Below are positions 45,050 to 54,551 of a stretch of 64,000 nt of DNA, one piece after another (within the stretch, counting starts at the first letter, position 1; each line of letters opens with the position of its first letter). This stretch comes from Actinorugispora endophytica (GTDB lineage Bacteria; Actinomycetota; Actinomycetes; Streptosporangiales; Streptosporangiaceae), in assembly GCF_004363075.1 (NCBI RefSeq), contig NZ_SNYN01000007.1, positions 103,104-167,103 on the forward strand, in the 5' to 3' direction. Under the pieces are notes generated by a model. The model did no database searches, had not been told where the DNA came from, and was given only the letters and a program-made list of their open reading frames with translations. The translations under genes were made by a program, and so were the position numbers.

Positions 45050-45718
45050 ATGACGCGAACCTGGCGCGACGGATGGCCCGCGCGGTTCAGTGAGGAATTC
45101 GGCGCCGACGAAGCCGAACACGACCTCGACGCCCTGGTCCAGGTGGTCTCGGCGACCCCGCCCGCCACCGCGCCGCAGCGGCGGACGCCCGCCCCCGGTG
45201 TGCCGTTCGACGTGGTCACCGGGACGGCCGAGACCCCGGTGGGCTTCCTGTCGCTCGCGCTGACCGAACGCGGCCTCGTCTCCTGCTCGTTCGACCCCGA
45301 GGAGGCGGTCCTGCCCCGGCTGGCCCGCGCGGTGTCGACGCGGATCGGGCCGCACGACGCGTGGCTCGACCCGGTGCGGCGGGAGCTGAACGCCTACTTC
45401 GAGGGGCGGCTGACCGCCTTCACGATCCCCTTGGACCTGCGCCTGACCAGCGACTTCGGTCGGGTGGTGCTGCGGTCGCTGCTGGACGTCCCCTACGGGT
45501 CCACCACCTCGTACGCGGCCCTGGCGGCCCGGATCGGGCACGCCAACGCGATCCGGGCGGTGGCCAACACCCTGGCGACCAACCCGCTGTGCCTCTTCCT
45601 GCCCTGCCACCGCGTGGTGCCCGCGGAGTACCCCGACCTGGTCGGCGCGTACGCGGGCGGCTCGGACGCCAAGCGCTACCTGCTCACCCTGGAGCACTTC
45701 AAGAGGGACCCCCGGTAG
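45050..45718 (+). CDS. ogt: Methylated-DNA--[protein]-cysteine S-methyltransferase
   Basis: A 222-aa DNA repair protein that removes O6-methylguanine adducts by a suicide transfer to its active cysteine. The C-terminal domain has VPYGSTTSYAALAARIG (HTH), NPLCLFLPCHRVVP with the acceptor Cys in PCHRV, and GAYAGGSDAKRYLLTLE. The N-terminal 60 residues exceed the usual Ogt leader. GGAGACGAG precedes ATG 45050. Monocistronic. Confidence 0.93.
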   Translation: MTRTWRDGWPARFSEEFGADEAEHDLDALVQVVSATPPATAPQRRTPAPGVPFDVVTGTAETPVGFLSLALTERGLVSCSFDPEEAVLPRLARAVSTRIGPHDAWLDPVRRELNAYFEGRLTAFTIPLDLRLTSDFGRVVLRSLLDVPYGSTTSYAALAARIGHANAIRAVANTLATNPLCLFLPCHRVVPAEYPDLVGAYAGGSDAKRYLLTLEHFKRDPR

Positions 45719-45777
45719 CAGCGGGCCCTCTCACGGGTCCGGACGCGAACCGCCCGCCGGGCTCCGGGGCCCTGACG

Positions 45778-46110
45778 CTAGGCGACGACCGGGGCCTCGC
45801 CGCTGTCGCTGACCATGGGGCGTCCGGCCAGGGCCCAGGCGCTCATGCCCCCGGCGATGTTGGCCGCCCGCCATCCGGCGTCGTTGAGGGCCTGCACCGC
45901 CTGCGCGGAGCGTCCGCCCACCCGGCAGATGACGTAGACCTGGGTGTCCCGCGGGACCTCCGCGGCGCGCCCGGCCAGCTCCCCGAGGGGGATGTGCACG
46001 GCCTCGGGCGCGTGCCCCGCACGCCACTCGTCGTGTTCGCGGATGTCGAGCAGGTATCCCCCTTCGGGGACCGCGTTCACCTCGACCACCGGAACGTTCA
46101 CTCCGAACAC
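45778..46110 (-). CDS. Rhodanese-like domain protein
   Basis: A 110-aa single rhodanese domain. It has DIREHDEWRAGHAPEAVHIP and the active-site loop VICRVGGRSAQAV with the catalytic cysteine (CRxGxRS). Such proteins carry sulfane sulfur; single-domain forms act in sulfur transfer or thiosulfate use. Start is GTG. Convergent with the MGMT gene and divergent from the SSI-like lipoprotein. Confidence 0.92.
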   Translation of the reverse strand: MFGVNVPVVEVNAVPEGGYLLDIREHDEWRAGHAPEAVHIPLGELAGRAAEVPRDTQVYVICRVGGRSAQAVQALNDAGWRAANIAGGMSAWALAGRPMVSDSGEAPVVA

Positions 46111-46190
46111 CGGGACACCTCTTCATCACGATCAGTCGTTCTCGGACCACGCACGGGAACCCCGCCCCGTCCGCTCACGTCCAACAGGGT

Positions 46191-46670
46191 ATGCGCAACC
46201 ACATCCCGACGACCGCGCTGGTCCGCCTCACCCTGCTCGCGGCCATGGGCCTCCTGATCGCGGGCTGCGGCGGGGGGACCACCGGAGGCGACGTCGAAGA
46301 GCGGCCCTCCTCCCCCGCGACGGGGGACGGGGCCCGGACCGAACTGACCATCGAACGCGCCGTGGACTCCGAGAGCGACACGCCCACCGGTCTCGAGGGC
46401 TTCAGCCCCGGCACCTGGACGCTGGCCTGCTCCCCCGCGGGCGGCGACCACCCCGCTCCCGAGGCCGCCTGCGCCGCTCTGGAGGAGGCCGGCGACGAGC
46501 CGTTCGCCCCCGTTCCCGACGACCAGGCGTGCACCATGGTCTACGGAGGCCCCGAGGTCGTGACCATTACCGGCCACATCGACCAGACCGAGGTGAACGC
46601 CGAGTTCAACCGGTCGAACGGCTGCGAGATCAACCGCTGGGAGAGCCTGTCCCCGGTCCTGAACCCGTAG
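46191..46670 (+). CDS. Subtilisin inhibitor-like (SSI family) lipoprotein
   Basis: A 159-aa secreted protein. The N-terminus is a lipoprotein signal (LTLLAAMGLLIAGCGGG, lipobox LIAGC, Cys about 26). After a Ser/Thr/Pro linker comes an SSI-type domain: WTLACSPAGGDHPAPEAACAAL, the reactive-site loop CTMVYGG (Met-Val matching the Met-Val scissile bond of Streptomyces SSI) and FNRSNGCEINRWE. The four core Cys for the two SSI disulfides are present. SSI proteins are normally soluble and exported; lipid anchoring would keep this one on the cell surface. A hairpin terminator follows. Confidence 0.85.
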   Translation: MRNHIPTTALVRLTLLAAMGLLIAGCGGGTTGGDVEERPSSPATGDGARTELTIERAVDSESDTPTGLEGFSPGTWTLACSPAGGDHPAPEAACAALEEAGDEPFAPVPDDQACTMVYGGPEVVTITGHIDQTEVNAEFNRSNGCEINRWESLSPVLNP

Positions 46671-46727
46671 ACGCCCCTGCCGTCTCCGGGACCGCCGAGC
46701 GGCGGGCCGGCCGGACGATCCCGGCCC

Positions 46728-46756
46728 CCGCGGACACCGGGTCCCGGTGTCCGCGG
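46728..46756 (+). terminator. Terminator after the SSI-like gene
   Basis: A perfect 13-bp stem, CCGCGGACACCGG with its complement, around a GTC loop, 58 bp after the stop codon. It also faces the 3' end of the tRNA-Leu gene on the other strand. Confidence 0.75.
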
Positions 46757-46840
46757 CCGGCCTCGTCGGGGCAACGGAAAAGCGTCCCCCTCCGGTGATC
46801 TTCGTTACCGGTGAGAGACGCCCTCTGTCGATTCTCTGTG

Positions 46841-46923
46841 TGGGCGAGGAGGGATTTGAACCCTCACATCCTTTCGGACACACGGACCTGAACCGTGCGC
46901 GTCTACCGTTCCGCCACCCGCCC
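46841..46923 (-). tRNA. tRNA-Leu (CAG)
   Basis: An 83-nt class II tRNA. The acceptor stem pairs GGGCGGG with CTCGCCC and ends with discriminator A. The anticodon loop reads GGTTCAGGTCC (anticodon CAG), a short variable arm GTCCGAAAGGAT follows, and the T loop is GTTCAAATC. No CCA is encoded. Confidence 0.93.
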
Positions 46924-47131
46924 GAGTGACACTCAGTTGTGTGTTCGCCCAGTCCAGACCGTTTTCCCGGCCGTTCCTCGGCGACGTGTTAAAGGCTAGC
47001 ACGGTCGCGGAGGCACTCGCGCACACATTTCCCGCGCCGGTTCCTCCGCTTCGGAGCCGCCTGGTGAAGCAAAGGACACGCTTACCCGGTTACGATCGTC
47101 TCATCGGGACGTGGAGTAAGGGAGGTACCTC

Positions 47132-47893
47132 GTGGGAGTGCTCCAACGCTTCGAGCGCAGGCTCGAAGGGATGATCGAAGGCACCTTCGCGCGAGCCTTC
47201 AAGTCGGAACTCCAGCCCGTCGAGGTCGCCAGCGCCGTACAACGGGAAATGGACGAGCGCGCCGCGATCGTCGCCCAAGGACGCACCCTGGTCCCCAACG
47301 ACTTTGTCGTGGAACTCGCCGGCTCGGACAAGGAACGACTTGAGGTCTACTCGGACAGTCTCGGCCAAGAGCTGTCCAAACTGGCGCGCGAGTACGCGAC
47401 AGAGCAGGGTTATTCGTTCGTCGGCCCCGTCCGCGTGCGCTTCGACGCGGCCGACGACCTCCAGACGGGCCGGTTCCGGATCCGGTCCGGGGTCATTCGC
47501 GGGGACACGTTCAAGGACGGCGAGATCATCAAGCCCGTCAGCGACCACCCCCAGCGCGAGTCCGCGGTGCGCGGGCGCCCCCGGCTGCTGCTCTCCCCCG
47601 GCGGCGCGACCGTCGAGGGCAACATCGCGTCTCACGGCATGCAGCAGTCGTACGAACTGAACGCCGAGGTGACGCTCCTCGGCAGGGGGACGGACTGCGA
47701 TCTCCGCCTGGTGGACAACGGGGTCTCGCGCCACCACGCCGAGATCCGTGTGGAGGACAGCGAGACCGTCCTCGTGGACTTGGGTTCCACCAACGGGACG
47801 TTCGTCAACGGCCAGCAGGTCAAGCGCGCGCGTCTGGTGGACGGAACCAGGATCAGCCTCGGCAGGACGACGATGACGTTCCGCCGCGACTGA
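47132..47893 (+). CDS. fhaA: FhaA: DUF3662 and FHA domain protein
   Basis: A 253-aa protein beginning the morphogenesis operon region. The N-terminal DUF3662 domain (about 1-115: GVLQRFERRLEGMIEGTFARA, VPNDFVVELAGSD) is joined by a linker to a C-terminal FHA domain (about 175-250) with LLGRGTDCDLRL, VSRHHAEI and LGSTNGTFVNG, the phosphothreonine-binding residues. In mycobacteria FhaA controls peptidoglycan synthesis with PknB and MviN. GGAGGTACCTC precedes the GTG. Confidence 0.94.
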   Translation: MGVLQRFERRLEGMIEGTFARAFKSELQPVEVASAVQREMDERAAIVAQGRTLVPNDFVVELAGSDKERLEVYSDSLGQELSKLAREYATEQGYSFVGPVRVRFDAADDLQTGRFRIRSGVIRGDTFKDGEIIKPVSDHPQRESAVRGRPRLLLSPGGATVEGNIASHGMQQSYELNAEVTLLGRGTDCDLRLVDNGVSRHHAEIRVEDSETVLVDLGSTNGTFVNGQQVKRARLVDGTRISLGRTTMTFRRD

Positions 47894-48156
47894 ACAACCG
47901 ACCGCAGGGCGAGGCCCGCCCCCGTCCCTCGACGGAGCGGGTCTTGTCCGTCGACGTACCCACCGTCTCGGTGCCGTTATCCACAGCCACCCCGGACTTT
48001 ATTCCGAATGCTGCTTCAATCGGGCACAATAACCGGGTCCAATGGGTTCACCTGGCTTTCCGAGGCGGCAGGCACGGTTCGACGCGACGACCACGCGCTG
48101 GCGGAGCCATCACCGCTGACCCAGCCGGAGCACGACAGGGGCTGAAGAGCACTGCA

Positions 48157-48636
48157 ATGTCCGACTTGACCCTTATGTTGATCAAGCTCGCGTTCCTCGC
48201 GGTGCTGTGGCTGTTCATCATCATGGCGGTGGGAGTAATCCGCACCGACTTGTTCGGCCCGGCTACCAGCAAGGCGAAACGCGGTGCCGCCCGCCGGTCA
48301 GAGCCCCGGCGGCCCAAACCCGCCCCCCAACGGGGGCGGCGCAACGAGCCCCGCTCCCTGGTGGTCACCAAGGGCCCCCTCGCCGGGACCACTCTCGACC
48401 TCTCCTCCCAACCGATCATCATCGGCCGGGCCAAGGACGCCACCCTCGTCATCACCGACGACTACGCCTCCGGCCGGCACGCCCGGATCTTCTCCGACAA
48501 CGGCCGCTGGGTCGTGGAAGACCTCGGTTCGACGAACGGGACCTACCTCGGCCAGAACCGGCTGACTCGCCCCCAGCCCCTCTCCGTCGGACAACCCATC
48601 CGCATCGGCAAGACCGTTCTGGAACTACGCAAATGA
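48157..48636 (+). CDS. fhaB: FhaB/FipA: membrane-anchored FHA protein
   Basis: A 159-aa protein with one N-terminal membrane helix (LIKLAFLAVLWLFIIMAVGV), a basic Pro/Arg-rich linker and an FHA domain (about 75-155: IIIGRAKDATLVI, YASGRHARI, LGSTNGTYLG). Mycobacterial FhaB binds PknA/PknB phosphopeptides and links to FtsZ/FtsQ. ATG 48157 is preferred; the frame opens at 47944 without a ribosome binding site. Its stop overlaps the phosphatase start (ATGA). Confidence 0.92.
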   Translation: MSDLTLMLIKLAFLAVLWLFIIMAVGVIRTDLFGPATSKAKRGAARRSEPRRPKPAPQRGRRNEPRSLVVTKGPLAGTTLDLSSQPIIIGRAKDATLVITDDYASGRHARIFSDNGRWVVEDLGSTNGTYLGQNRLTRPQPLSVGQPIRIGKTVLELRK

Positions 48637-49994
48637 CAATCGCACTTCGATACGCGGCGTACTCCGATGTCGGCTGCCTCCGCGAAGGAAACGAAGACTC
48701 CGGCTACGCGGGGCCCTACCTGCTCGTGGTCGCGGACGGCATGGGCGGGCACGCGGGCGGTGAGATCGCCAGCGCGCTGGCCGTGAACTCACTCATCCCG
48801 CTCGACGAGGACATGCCCGGAAGCGAGATGGTCCGGGCGCTGGAGGGCGCCGCCGAAGCGGCGAACAACGCCCTGGCGCAGAAGGTCCGCGAGGAGCCCC
48901 GCCTGGAGAACATGGGGACCACGCTGACCGCGATGCTGTGGTCCGGGGCCCGGATGGCGCTGATGCACGTCGGCGACTCCCGGGCCTACCTGCTCCGCGA
49001 CGGCGAGCTCCACCAGATCACCAACGACCACACCCTGGTGCAGACCCTCGTGGACGAGGGGAAGATCACCGAGGACGAGGTCGCCACCCATCCCCAGCGC
49101 TCCCTGCTGCTGCGCGCCATCCAGGGCCAGGGGCACGTCGACCCGGACCTGTCCGTGCGCGAGGCGCAGGTCGGCGACCGCTACCTGCTCTGCTCCGACG
49201 GACTGTCGGGGGTGGTCAGCAAGGAGACCATCCACGAGACCCTCGCCACCGAGCGCACCCCCCACGAGGCGGCGGTCCGGCTGATCGAGCTGGCCAACCG
49301 CGGCGGCGGGCCGGACAACATCACGGCGGTGATCGCCGACGTGATCGACACCGCCACCGACCCGGTCGGACCCACGACGGCCCCCACCGCGGTCGGAGCG
49401 GCGAACCAGCGCCGCGAACCGGTGACCCCGCCGGACACCCCGGCGGGCCGGGCCCAGGGCCTGACTCGCGGCGGGACCGGGGACACCGCCGAAATGGACC
49501 CCATCCCCGACTACGAGCCCCCGGAGGACGCGGATCCTCCCCGGCGCACCCGCCCCTGGTGGCCCATGGTCCTGACGTTCCTGGTCCTGGTCGCGATCGT
49601 GGCGGGTGTCGGCTTCTACTTCGGTCGCCAGTTCCTGGACAACCAGTACTTCGTGGGTGCCAGCGACGACGGCGAAGTCACCATCTACCAGGGCATCAAC
49701 ACCGACGTCGCCGGGTACAGCCTGGCCAGCGAGGTGGAGAGCACCGGTATCCCGCTGGAGATGCTCCCCGACACCCAGCGCGAGTCGGTGGAGCGCAGCA
49801 TCACCGTCGACAACCTCGACCAGGCCCAGGAACGCGTCGCCGAACTCCGCGAAGTGTTCGAGGGCTGCCGGCAGTCCCCCGCCGACTGCGGTCTGGAGGA
49901 GGCCGAAGGGCAGCCCCGGGATCCTCAGGATCAGGGAACTTCCGAGCGGAGCCCGGCGTCTCAACCTGCACAGGAGACAGGAGGCGCCCAATGA
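48633..49994 (+). CDS. pstP: PP2C family serine/threonine phosphatase PstP
   Basis: A 453-aa phosphatase that reverses PknA/PknB phosphorylation. The cytoplasmic PP2C domain (about 5-235) has metal-binding Asp residues in VADGMGGHAGGE, HVGDSRAYLLRDG, LCSDGLSGVV and GGPDNITAVIADV. A long linker is followed by one membrane helix (PMVLTFLVLVAIVAGVGFYFG, about 310) and an extracellular domain of about 110 residues. ATG overlaps the fhaB stop and its own stop overlaps the next start, so translation is coupled. Confidence 0.94.
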   Translation: MTIALRYAAYSDVGCLREGNEDSGYAGPYLLVVADGMGGHAGGEIASALAVNSLIPLDEDMPGSEMVRALEGAAEAANNALAQKVREEPRLENMGTTLTAMLWSGARMALMHVGDSRAYLLRDGELHQITNDHTLVQTLVDEGKITEDEVATHPQRSLLLRAIQGQGHVDPDLSVREAQVGDRYLLCSDGLSGVVSKETIHETLATERTPHEAAVRLIELANRGGGPDNITAVIADVIDTATDPVGPTTAPTAVGAANQRREPVTPPDTPAGRAQGLTRGGTGDTAEMDPIPDYEPPEDADPPRRTRPWWPMVLTFLVLVAIVAGVGFYFGRQFLDNQYFVGASDDGEVTIYQGINTDVAGYSLASEVESTGIPLEMLPDTQRESVERSITVDNLDQAQERVAELREVFEGCRQSPADCGLEEAEGQPRDPQDQGTSERSPASQPAQETGGAQ

Positions 49995-51433
49995 GCGAAG
50001 CACTGTCGACGGCCCTGCCACCGGTCAAGCGGCGCAACGCCGAGCTGATCATGCTGCTGCTCGCGATCGCCATCACGCTGTTCGCGATGATCGAGGCCGG
50101 GCTGACCCGCAACGACGAGATGCCGGCGCAGCTGTTCCTCTTCGGCGGCCTCTTCGGCGGCCTGGCCCTCCTGGCCCACGTCTTCATCCGCTTCTTCGCC
50201 CCCTACGCCGACCCGTTGCTGCTGCCGCTGGCCACCCTGCTGAACGGGCTCGGCATCGCCATGCTGTGGCGGCTCTTCGAGGCCACCGGCGACACCACCA
50301 ACGGCAGCGCGCAGGACCAGCTGATCCTCACCGCGGCCAGCATGGTGGGCTTCGCCGGGATCGTGTTCTTCCTGAAGGAGCCGCGGGTCCTGCAGCGCTA
50401 CCCGTACATCATGGCGCTGGGCGCGGTGATCCTGCTCCTGCTGCCGCTGATCCCGGGCCTGGGCATGACCATCAACGGCGCCCGGCAGTGGGTCAACCTG
50501 GGCGTCACCAGCCTCCAGCCGTCCGAGTTCGCCAAGATCGCCCTGGTCACCTTCCTGGCCGGGTACATGGTCACCAAGCGCGACGTGCTCTCCCTGGTCA
50601 GCAAGCCGGTCAAGATCGGCCCGATCAAGGTGCTGGAACTGCCCCGGATGCGCGACATGGCCCCCATGGCGGTCATGTGGGGCTTCTGCATCATCGTCCT
50701 GGTCATCCTGATGAACGACCTGGGCACCTCGCTGCTGCTGTTCAGTACCTTCCTGGCGATGATCTACGTCGCCACCCAGCGCTCCTCCTGGATCATCCTG
50801 GGGCTGAGCGCCTTCTTCGGCGCCTGCACCCTGCTGTACCCGTTCGTGCCGCACTTCCGCACCCGCGTGGTCACCTGGCTGGACGCCTTCAGCCCCGAGG
50901 TGTTCTGCACCGACGAGATCATCGCGAACAGCACCGACGCCTTCTGCGTGACCGCGGGCCAGAACAGCCAGCAGCTCGTGCAGGGGCTGTTCGCGCTCGG
51001 CGAGGGCGGGATCCTGGGCGCCGGTCTCGGCGGCGGCAAGCCGGGCCACGTCCCCGAGGTCCAGAACGACTTCATCTTCACCGCCTTCGGCGAGGAGCTG
51101 GGGCTCACCGGCGTCATGGTGATGCTGATGGCGCTGGCCCTGCTCGCGCAGCGCGGCATGCGCATCGCGCTGGCCTCCCGGGAGCTGTTCATCAAGATGT
51201 TCGCCTCCGGCATCTCGTTCCTCATCGCCTTCCAGTCCTTCGTCGTCATCGGCGGAGTCACCCGCGTCATCCCGATGACGGGTGCGACCATCCCCTTCGT
51301 CGCCAAGGGCGGTTCCGCCCTGCTGTCCAGCTGGATCATGCTCGCCCTGCTGGTCCGCATGAGCAACAACGCCCGCAAGCCGGCCCCGGTGGCCATTCAG
51401 GACGAGGGCGCGACCCAGGTGATCACCCGATGA
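49991..51433 (+). CDS. rodA: FtsW/RodA/SpoVE family SEDS glycosyltransferase
   Basis: A 480-aa polytopic membrane protein with about 12 membrane segments that polymerises lipid II with its partner class B PBP. SEDS signatures include GARQWVNLG, LQPSEFAKIALV, NDLGTSLLL, and NDFIFTAFGEELG. It is coupled to pstP upstream and pbpA downstream, the conserved actinobacterial order that makes it RodA/FtsW-like; elongation versus division role is inferred. Confidence 0.93.
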   Translation: MSEALSTALPPVKRRNAELIMLLLAIAITLFAMIEAGLTRNDEMPAQLFLFGGLFGGLALLAHVFIRFFAPYADPLLLPLATLLNGLGIAMLWRLFEATGDTTNGSAQDQLILTAASMVGFAGIVFFLKEPRVLQRYPYIMALGAVILLLLPLIPGLGMTINGARQWVNLGVTSLQPSEFAKIALVTFLAGYMVTKRDVLSLVSKPVKIGPIKVLELPRMRDMAPMAVMWGFCIIVLVILMNDLGTSLLLFSTFLAMIYVATQRSSWIILGLSAFFGACTLLYPFVPHFRTRVVTWLDAFSPEVFCTDEIIANSTDAFCVTAGQNSQQLVQGLFALGEGGILGAGLGGGKPGHVPEVQNDFIFTAFGEELGLTGVMVMLMALALLAQRGMRIALASRELFIKMFASGISFLIAFQSFVVIGGVTRVIPMTGATIPFVAKGGSALLSSWIMLALLVRMSNNARKPAPVAIQDEGATQVITR

Positions 51434-52875
51434 ACAAACCCATCCGCAGGCTCTCCCTCTTCGCCCTGGCCCTGTTCGGGGTGCTGCTCCTCAACGTCAC
51501 CTGGATCCAGGCGGTCCAGGCCGAGTGGTTGCAGGACCACGAGTTCAACCGGCGCGACACCGCCGAGCGCCTCACCACCCCGCGCGGCCCCATCCAGGTC
51601 GGCAACGAGCAGATCGCCTCCTCCTCCCTGGTCGAGGAGAGCGGGCAGTACCAGCGCGCCTACCCCGAGGGCGAGGTCTACGCGCACCCGGTCGGCGTGT
51701 TCAACCCGATGGGCAACTTCGGCATCGAGTCGACCGAGAACACCTACCTCGACGGCTCCCACAGCAGCCTGCTGGTACGCAACTTCCTGGACATGCTCAC
51801 CGGCACCCCCGCCCAGGGCGCCACCGTGGTGCTCACCCTGGACCCCGCCGCCCAGCAGGCGGCGCTGGAGGGCCTCAAGGCCAACGCCACGAACGGCCGG
51901 GCCGCCGCCGTCGCCGTCGACCCGAGCACCGGCGCGGTCCTGGCCGCAGCCTCGATCCCCACCTACGACCCGAACGAGGTGGCGGACCTGTCCGACACCA
52001 CGGCCTCGGTCGAGAACTGGAACGCGCTGGCCGCCGACGAGAACCAGCCGCTGCTGAACCGGGCCTTCAACGAGCGCTACCCCCCGGGCTCCACCTTCAA
52101 GATCGTGACCGCGGCGGCGGCGCTGGAGGCCGGCAACACCATCGAGTCCACCATCGCCGCTCCGGAGTCGATCCCGCTGGGCGGCAGCAGCCTGCCCAAC
52201 GCCTTCGGCGGACCCTGCAACGGCGGCGCGCCGGACTCGATCGCGCACTCGATCGAGATCTCCTGCAACACCTCGATGGCCAACTGGGCCATCGAACTCG
52301 GCGACCAGGCCATGCACGACCAGGCCACCGCGTTCGGGTTCAACAGCGGCCCGATGGACATCCCGGTCCCGGTGACCGAGAGCCTCGCCCCGCTGGAGCC
52401 GGACAACAACATCCGCGCGCAGACCGGCATCGGCCAGGGCAACCTGGAGGCCACCCCGCTGCAGATGGCGATGGTCGCGGCCGGTGTCGCCAACGGCGGC
52501 ACCGTCATGCAGCCCTACCTGGTGCAGGAGATCCTCGGCCCGGACATGTCCGAGCTCGACTCCACCAGTCCCGAGGTGTTCAGCGAGGCCGTCAGCTCCG
52601 ACACCGCCGAACAGCTCACCCAGGCCATGATCCAGGTCACCGAAGGCGACGAGGGCAGCGGTCTGACCGGGGCCATCCCGGGTATGCAGGTAGCAGGAAA
52701 GACCGGTACCGCCGAGACCGGCGACGGTGACACCCACAACTGGTTCATCTCCTTCGCCCCGGCTGACGACCCGCAGGTCGCGGTGGCGGTCGTGATCGAA
52801 CGCGGGAACCAGAGCGGCGGCACTCTCGCCGCCCCCGTGGCCAAGGCGATCATGGAGGCAGTGATCAACGAGTGA
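51430..52875 (+). CDS. pbpA: Penicillin-binding protein PbpA
   Basis: A 481-aa class B transpeptidase with an N-terminal membrane anchor (LFALALFGVLLLNVTW), a short dimerisation module and a C-terminal transpeptidase domain. Active-site motifs: Ser221 in PGSTFK, SCN near 277, and KTGT near 424. It cross-links peptidoglycan with the RodA-like partner. ATG overlaps the upstream stop; its stop overlaps the pknA start. Confidence 0.94.
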   Translation: MNKPIRRLSLFALALFGVLLLNVTWIQAVQAEWLQDHEFNRRDTAERLTTPRGPIQVGNEQIASSSLVEESGQYQRAYPEGEVYAHPVGVFNPMGNFGIESTENTYLDGSHSSLLVRNFLDMLTGTPAQGATVVLTLDPAAQQAALEGLKANATNGRAAAVAVDPSTGAVLAAASIPTYDPNEVADLSDTTASVENWNALAADENQPLLNRAFNERYPPGSTFKIVTAAAALEAGNTIESTIAAPESIPLGGSSLPNAFGGPCNGGAPDSIAHSIEISCNTSMANWAIELGDQAMHDQATAFGFNSGPMDIPVPVTESLAPLEPDNNIRAQTGIGQGNLEATPLQMAMVAAGVANGGTVMQPYLVQEILGPDMSELDSTSPEVFSEAVSSDTAEQLTQAMIQVTEGDEGSGLTGAIPGMQVAGKTGTAETGDGDTHNWFISFAPADDPQVAVAVVIERGNQSGGTLAAPVAKAIMEAVINE

Positions 52876-54374
52876 GCGGAAACGTTCCGGGTGGCGGGTT
52901 CGGCTCCCGAGCCGGGGCGCTGCTCAGCAACCGGTACCAGCTCGACGAGCGGATCGGCGCGGGCGGCATGGGCGAGGTCTGGCGCGCCACCGACACCCTC
53001 CTCAGTCGTCTCGTCGCGGTCAAGATGCTGCACACGGCGCAGATGGGCGAGCCCATCTCCAGACAGCGCTTCCGCACCGAGGCCCAGATCACCGCGGCGC
53101 TCTCACACGCGGGCATCGCCCAGGTCTACGACTACGGCGAACAGGACGACATCGCCTTCCTGGTCATGGAGCTGATCTCGGGCGAACCCCTGTCCGCGAT
53201 CATCAAGCGCAACCCCGGTCTCGACCCCGACATCGCCCTCGACGTGCTCGACCAGGCCGCGCAGGCGCTGGCCGCCGCGCACTCCCGGGGTGTCGTACAC
53301 CGCGACATCAAACCCGGGAACCTGCTGGTCACCGAGAACGGCACGGTGAAGCTGACCGATTTCGGCATCGCGCGCGGCAACGAGTCGGTGACCCTGACCC
53401 AGACCGGCATGGTCATGGGAACCGCCCAGTACATCTCGCCCGAGCAGGTGGCGGGCAAGCCCGCCACCCAGTCGTCCGACATCTACGCGCTCGGCGTGGT
53501 GGCGTACGAGTGCCTGGCCGGCCGTCCGCCGTTCATGTCGGACACCCCGCTGGCCCTGGCACTGGCCCACACCCGCGAACCCCCTCCGCCGCTGCCCGAG
53601 ACCGTGCCCGCTCCGGTGCGCGAGCTCGTGGAGCGGATGCTGAACAAGGATCCGCAGGACCGCCCGGTGTCGGCGGCCGAGGTCTCCCAGCAGGCGCAAT
53701 GGCTGAGGGCCGGTCTCAGCGGCGCCGCCGCCACCGAGTCCCTGGGACTGGCGAGCGCCACCGGGCAGACGATGGTGGTCGGCACGCTGGCTGGATCGAA
53801 CACCGGGCCGTCCACCATGACAGGTGGACAATCTGGACAAATCCCGCCAACTGGGGCGTGGCCACCTGCGGGCACCGACGGCTCGGATAGAGTTGCCGGG
53901 GAATCCGCACCGAACAGCCGCCTGAACCTGCCCGTCGTCCTCGCTCTGATCGCAACCGTCGGAGTCGTCGCGCTGGGAATCGTACTGGTCTCGCAGCTGT
54001 GGAAGGGAACTGACCCCAGTGGGACACCGGACAAGACGCCGTCGGTGGCCCCCTCGCTTTCTCAATCCCCTGACACCGACGTAGAGACCGACCCGGACAC
54101 GCCCGCTCCGGAGTACCCCGGCGGTCAGGACGTGCCGCCGGTCCAGAACCAGCCGGAACCGGACTACTCGCCGAGTACGGAACCGTCGACAACGACAACG
54201 CAACCGCCAACGGATCCCTCCGTCCCATCGGGCGACACCGGCGAGACCGGTGACACCGGCGACGATGCCGACACAGGTGGCGACGACGGGAGCGACGACG
54301 GGGCAGACGCCGGGGAGCAGACCGGAGAAGACACGGGCAGCGGCGAATCCAGAAGCTTCGCACTGCCCGACTAG
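52872..54374 (+). CDS. pknA: Serine/threonine protein kinase PknA
   Basis: A 500-aa transmembrane kinase. The kinase domain (about 20-280) has GAGGMGEV, Lys51 (VAVKML), VVHRDIKPGNLL, DFGIARG and GTAQYISPEQ. A membrane helix (LNLPVVLALIATVGVVALGIVL, about 352-373) leads to an extracellular Asp/Thr/Pro-rich low-complexity tail with no PASTA repeats, as in PknA. GTG start overlaps the pbpA stop. It phosphorylates division and cell-wall proteins with PknB; PstP opposes it. Confidence 0.93.
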   Translation: MSGNVPGGGFGSRAGALLSNRYQLDERIGAGGMGEVWRATDTLLSRLVAVKMLHTAQMGEPISRQRFRTEAQITAALSHAGIAQVYDYGEQDDIAFLVMELISGEPLSAIIKRNPGLDPDIALDVLDQAAQALAAAHSRGVVHRDIKPGNLLVTENGTVKLTDFGIARGNESVTLTQTGMVMGTAQYISPEQVAGKPATQSSDIYALGVVAYECLAGRPPFMSDTPLALALAHTREPPPPLPETVPAPVRELVERMLNKDPQDRPVSAAEVSQQAQWLRAGLSGAAATESLGLASATGQTMVVGTLAGSNTGPSTMTGGQSGQIPPTGAWPPAGTDGSDRVAGESAPNSRLNLPVVLALIATVGVVALGIVLVSQLWKGTDPSGTPDKTPSVAPSLSQSPDTDVETDPDTPAPEYPGGQDVPPVQNQPEPDYSPSTEPSTTTTQPPTDPSVPSGDTGETGDTGDDADTGGDDGSDDGADAGEQTGEDTGSGESRSFALPD

Positions 54375-54551
54375 GGAGTGTTTCTTGAATGCTTTCGGGT
54401 GAGCAAGAGCCCCTCCTGCGCCGCTTCGCGGTGATCACGCAGCGGGGCCCTGCCCCCGGGGAGGAGCGAGCCCGAGATGACTCGAGAAACACGACCTGGT
54501 CCTTAGCAACCGCTCCAGGTCCTCTCACGATCATGAGGAACAGTTCACGAC

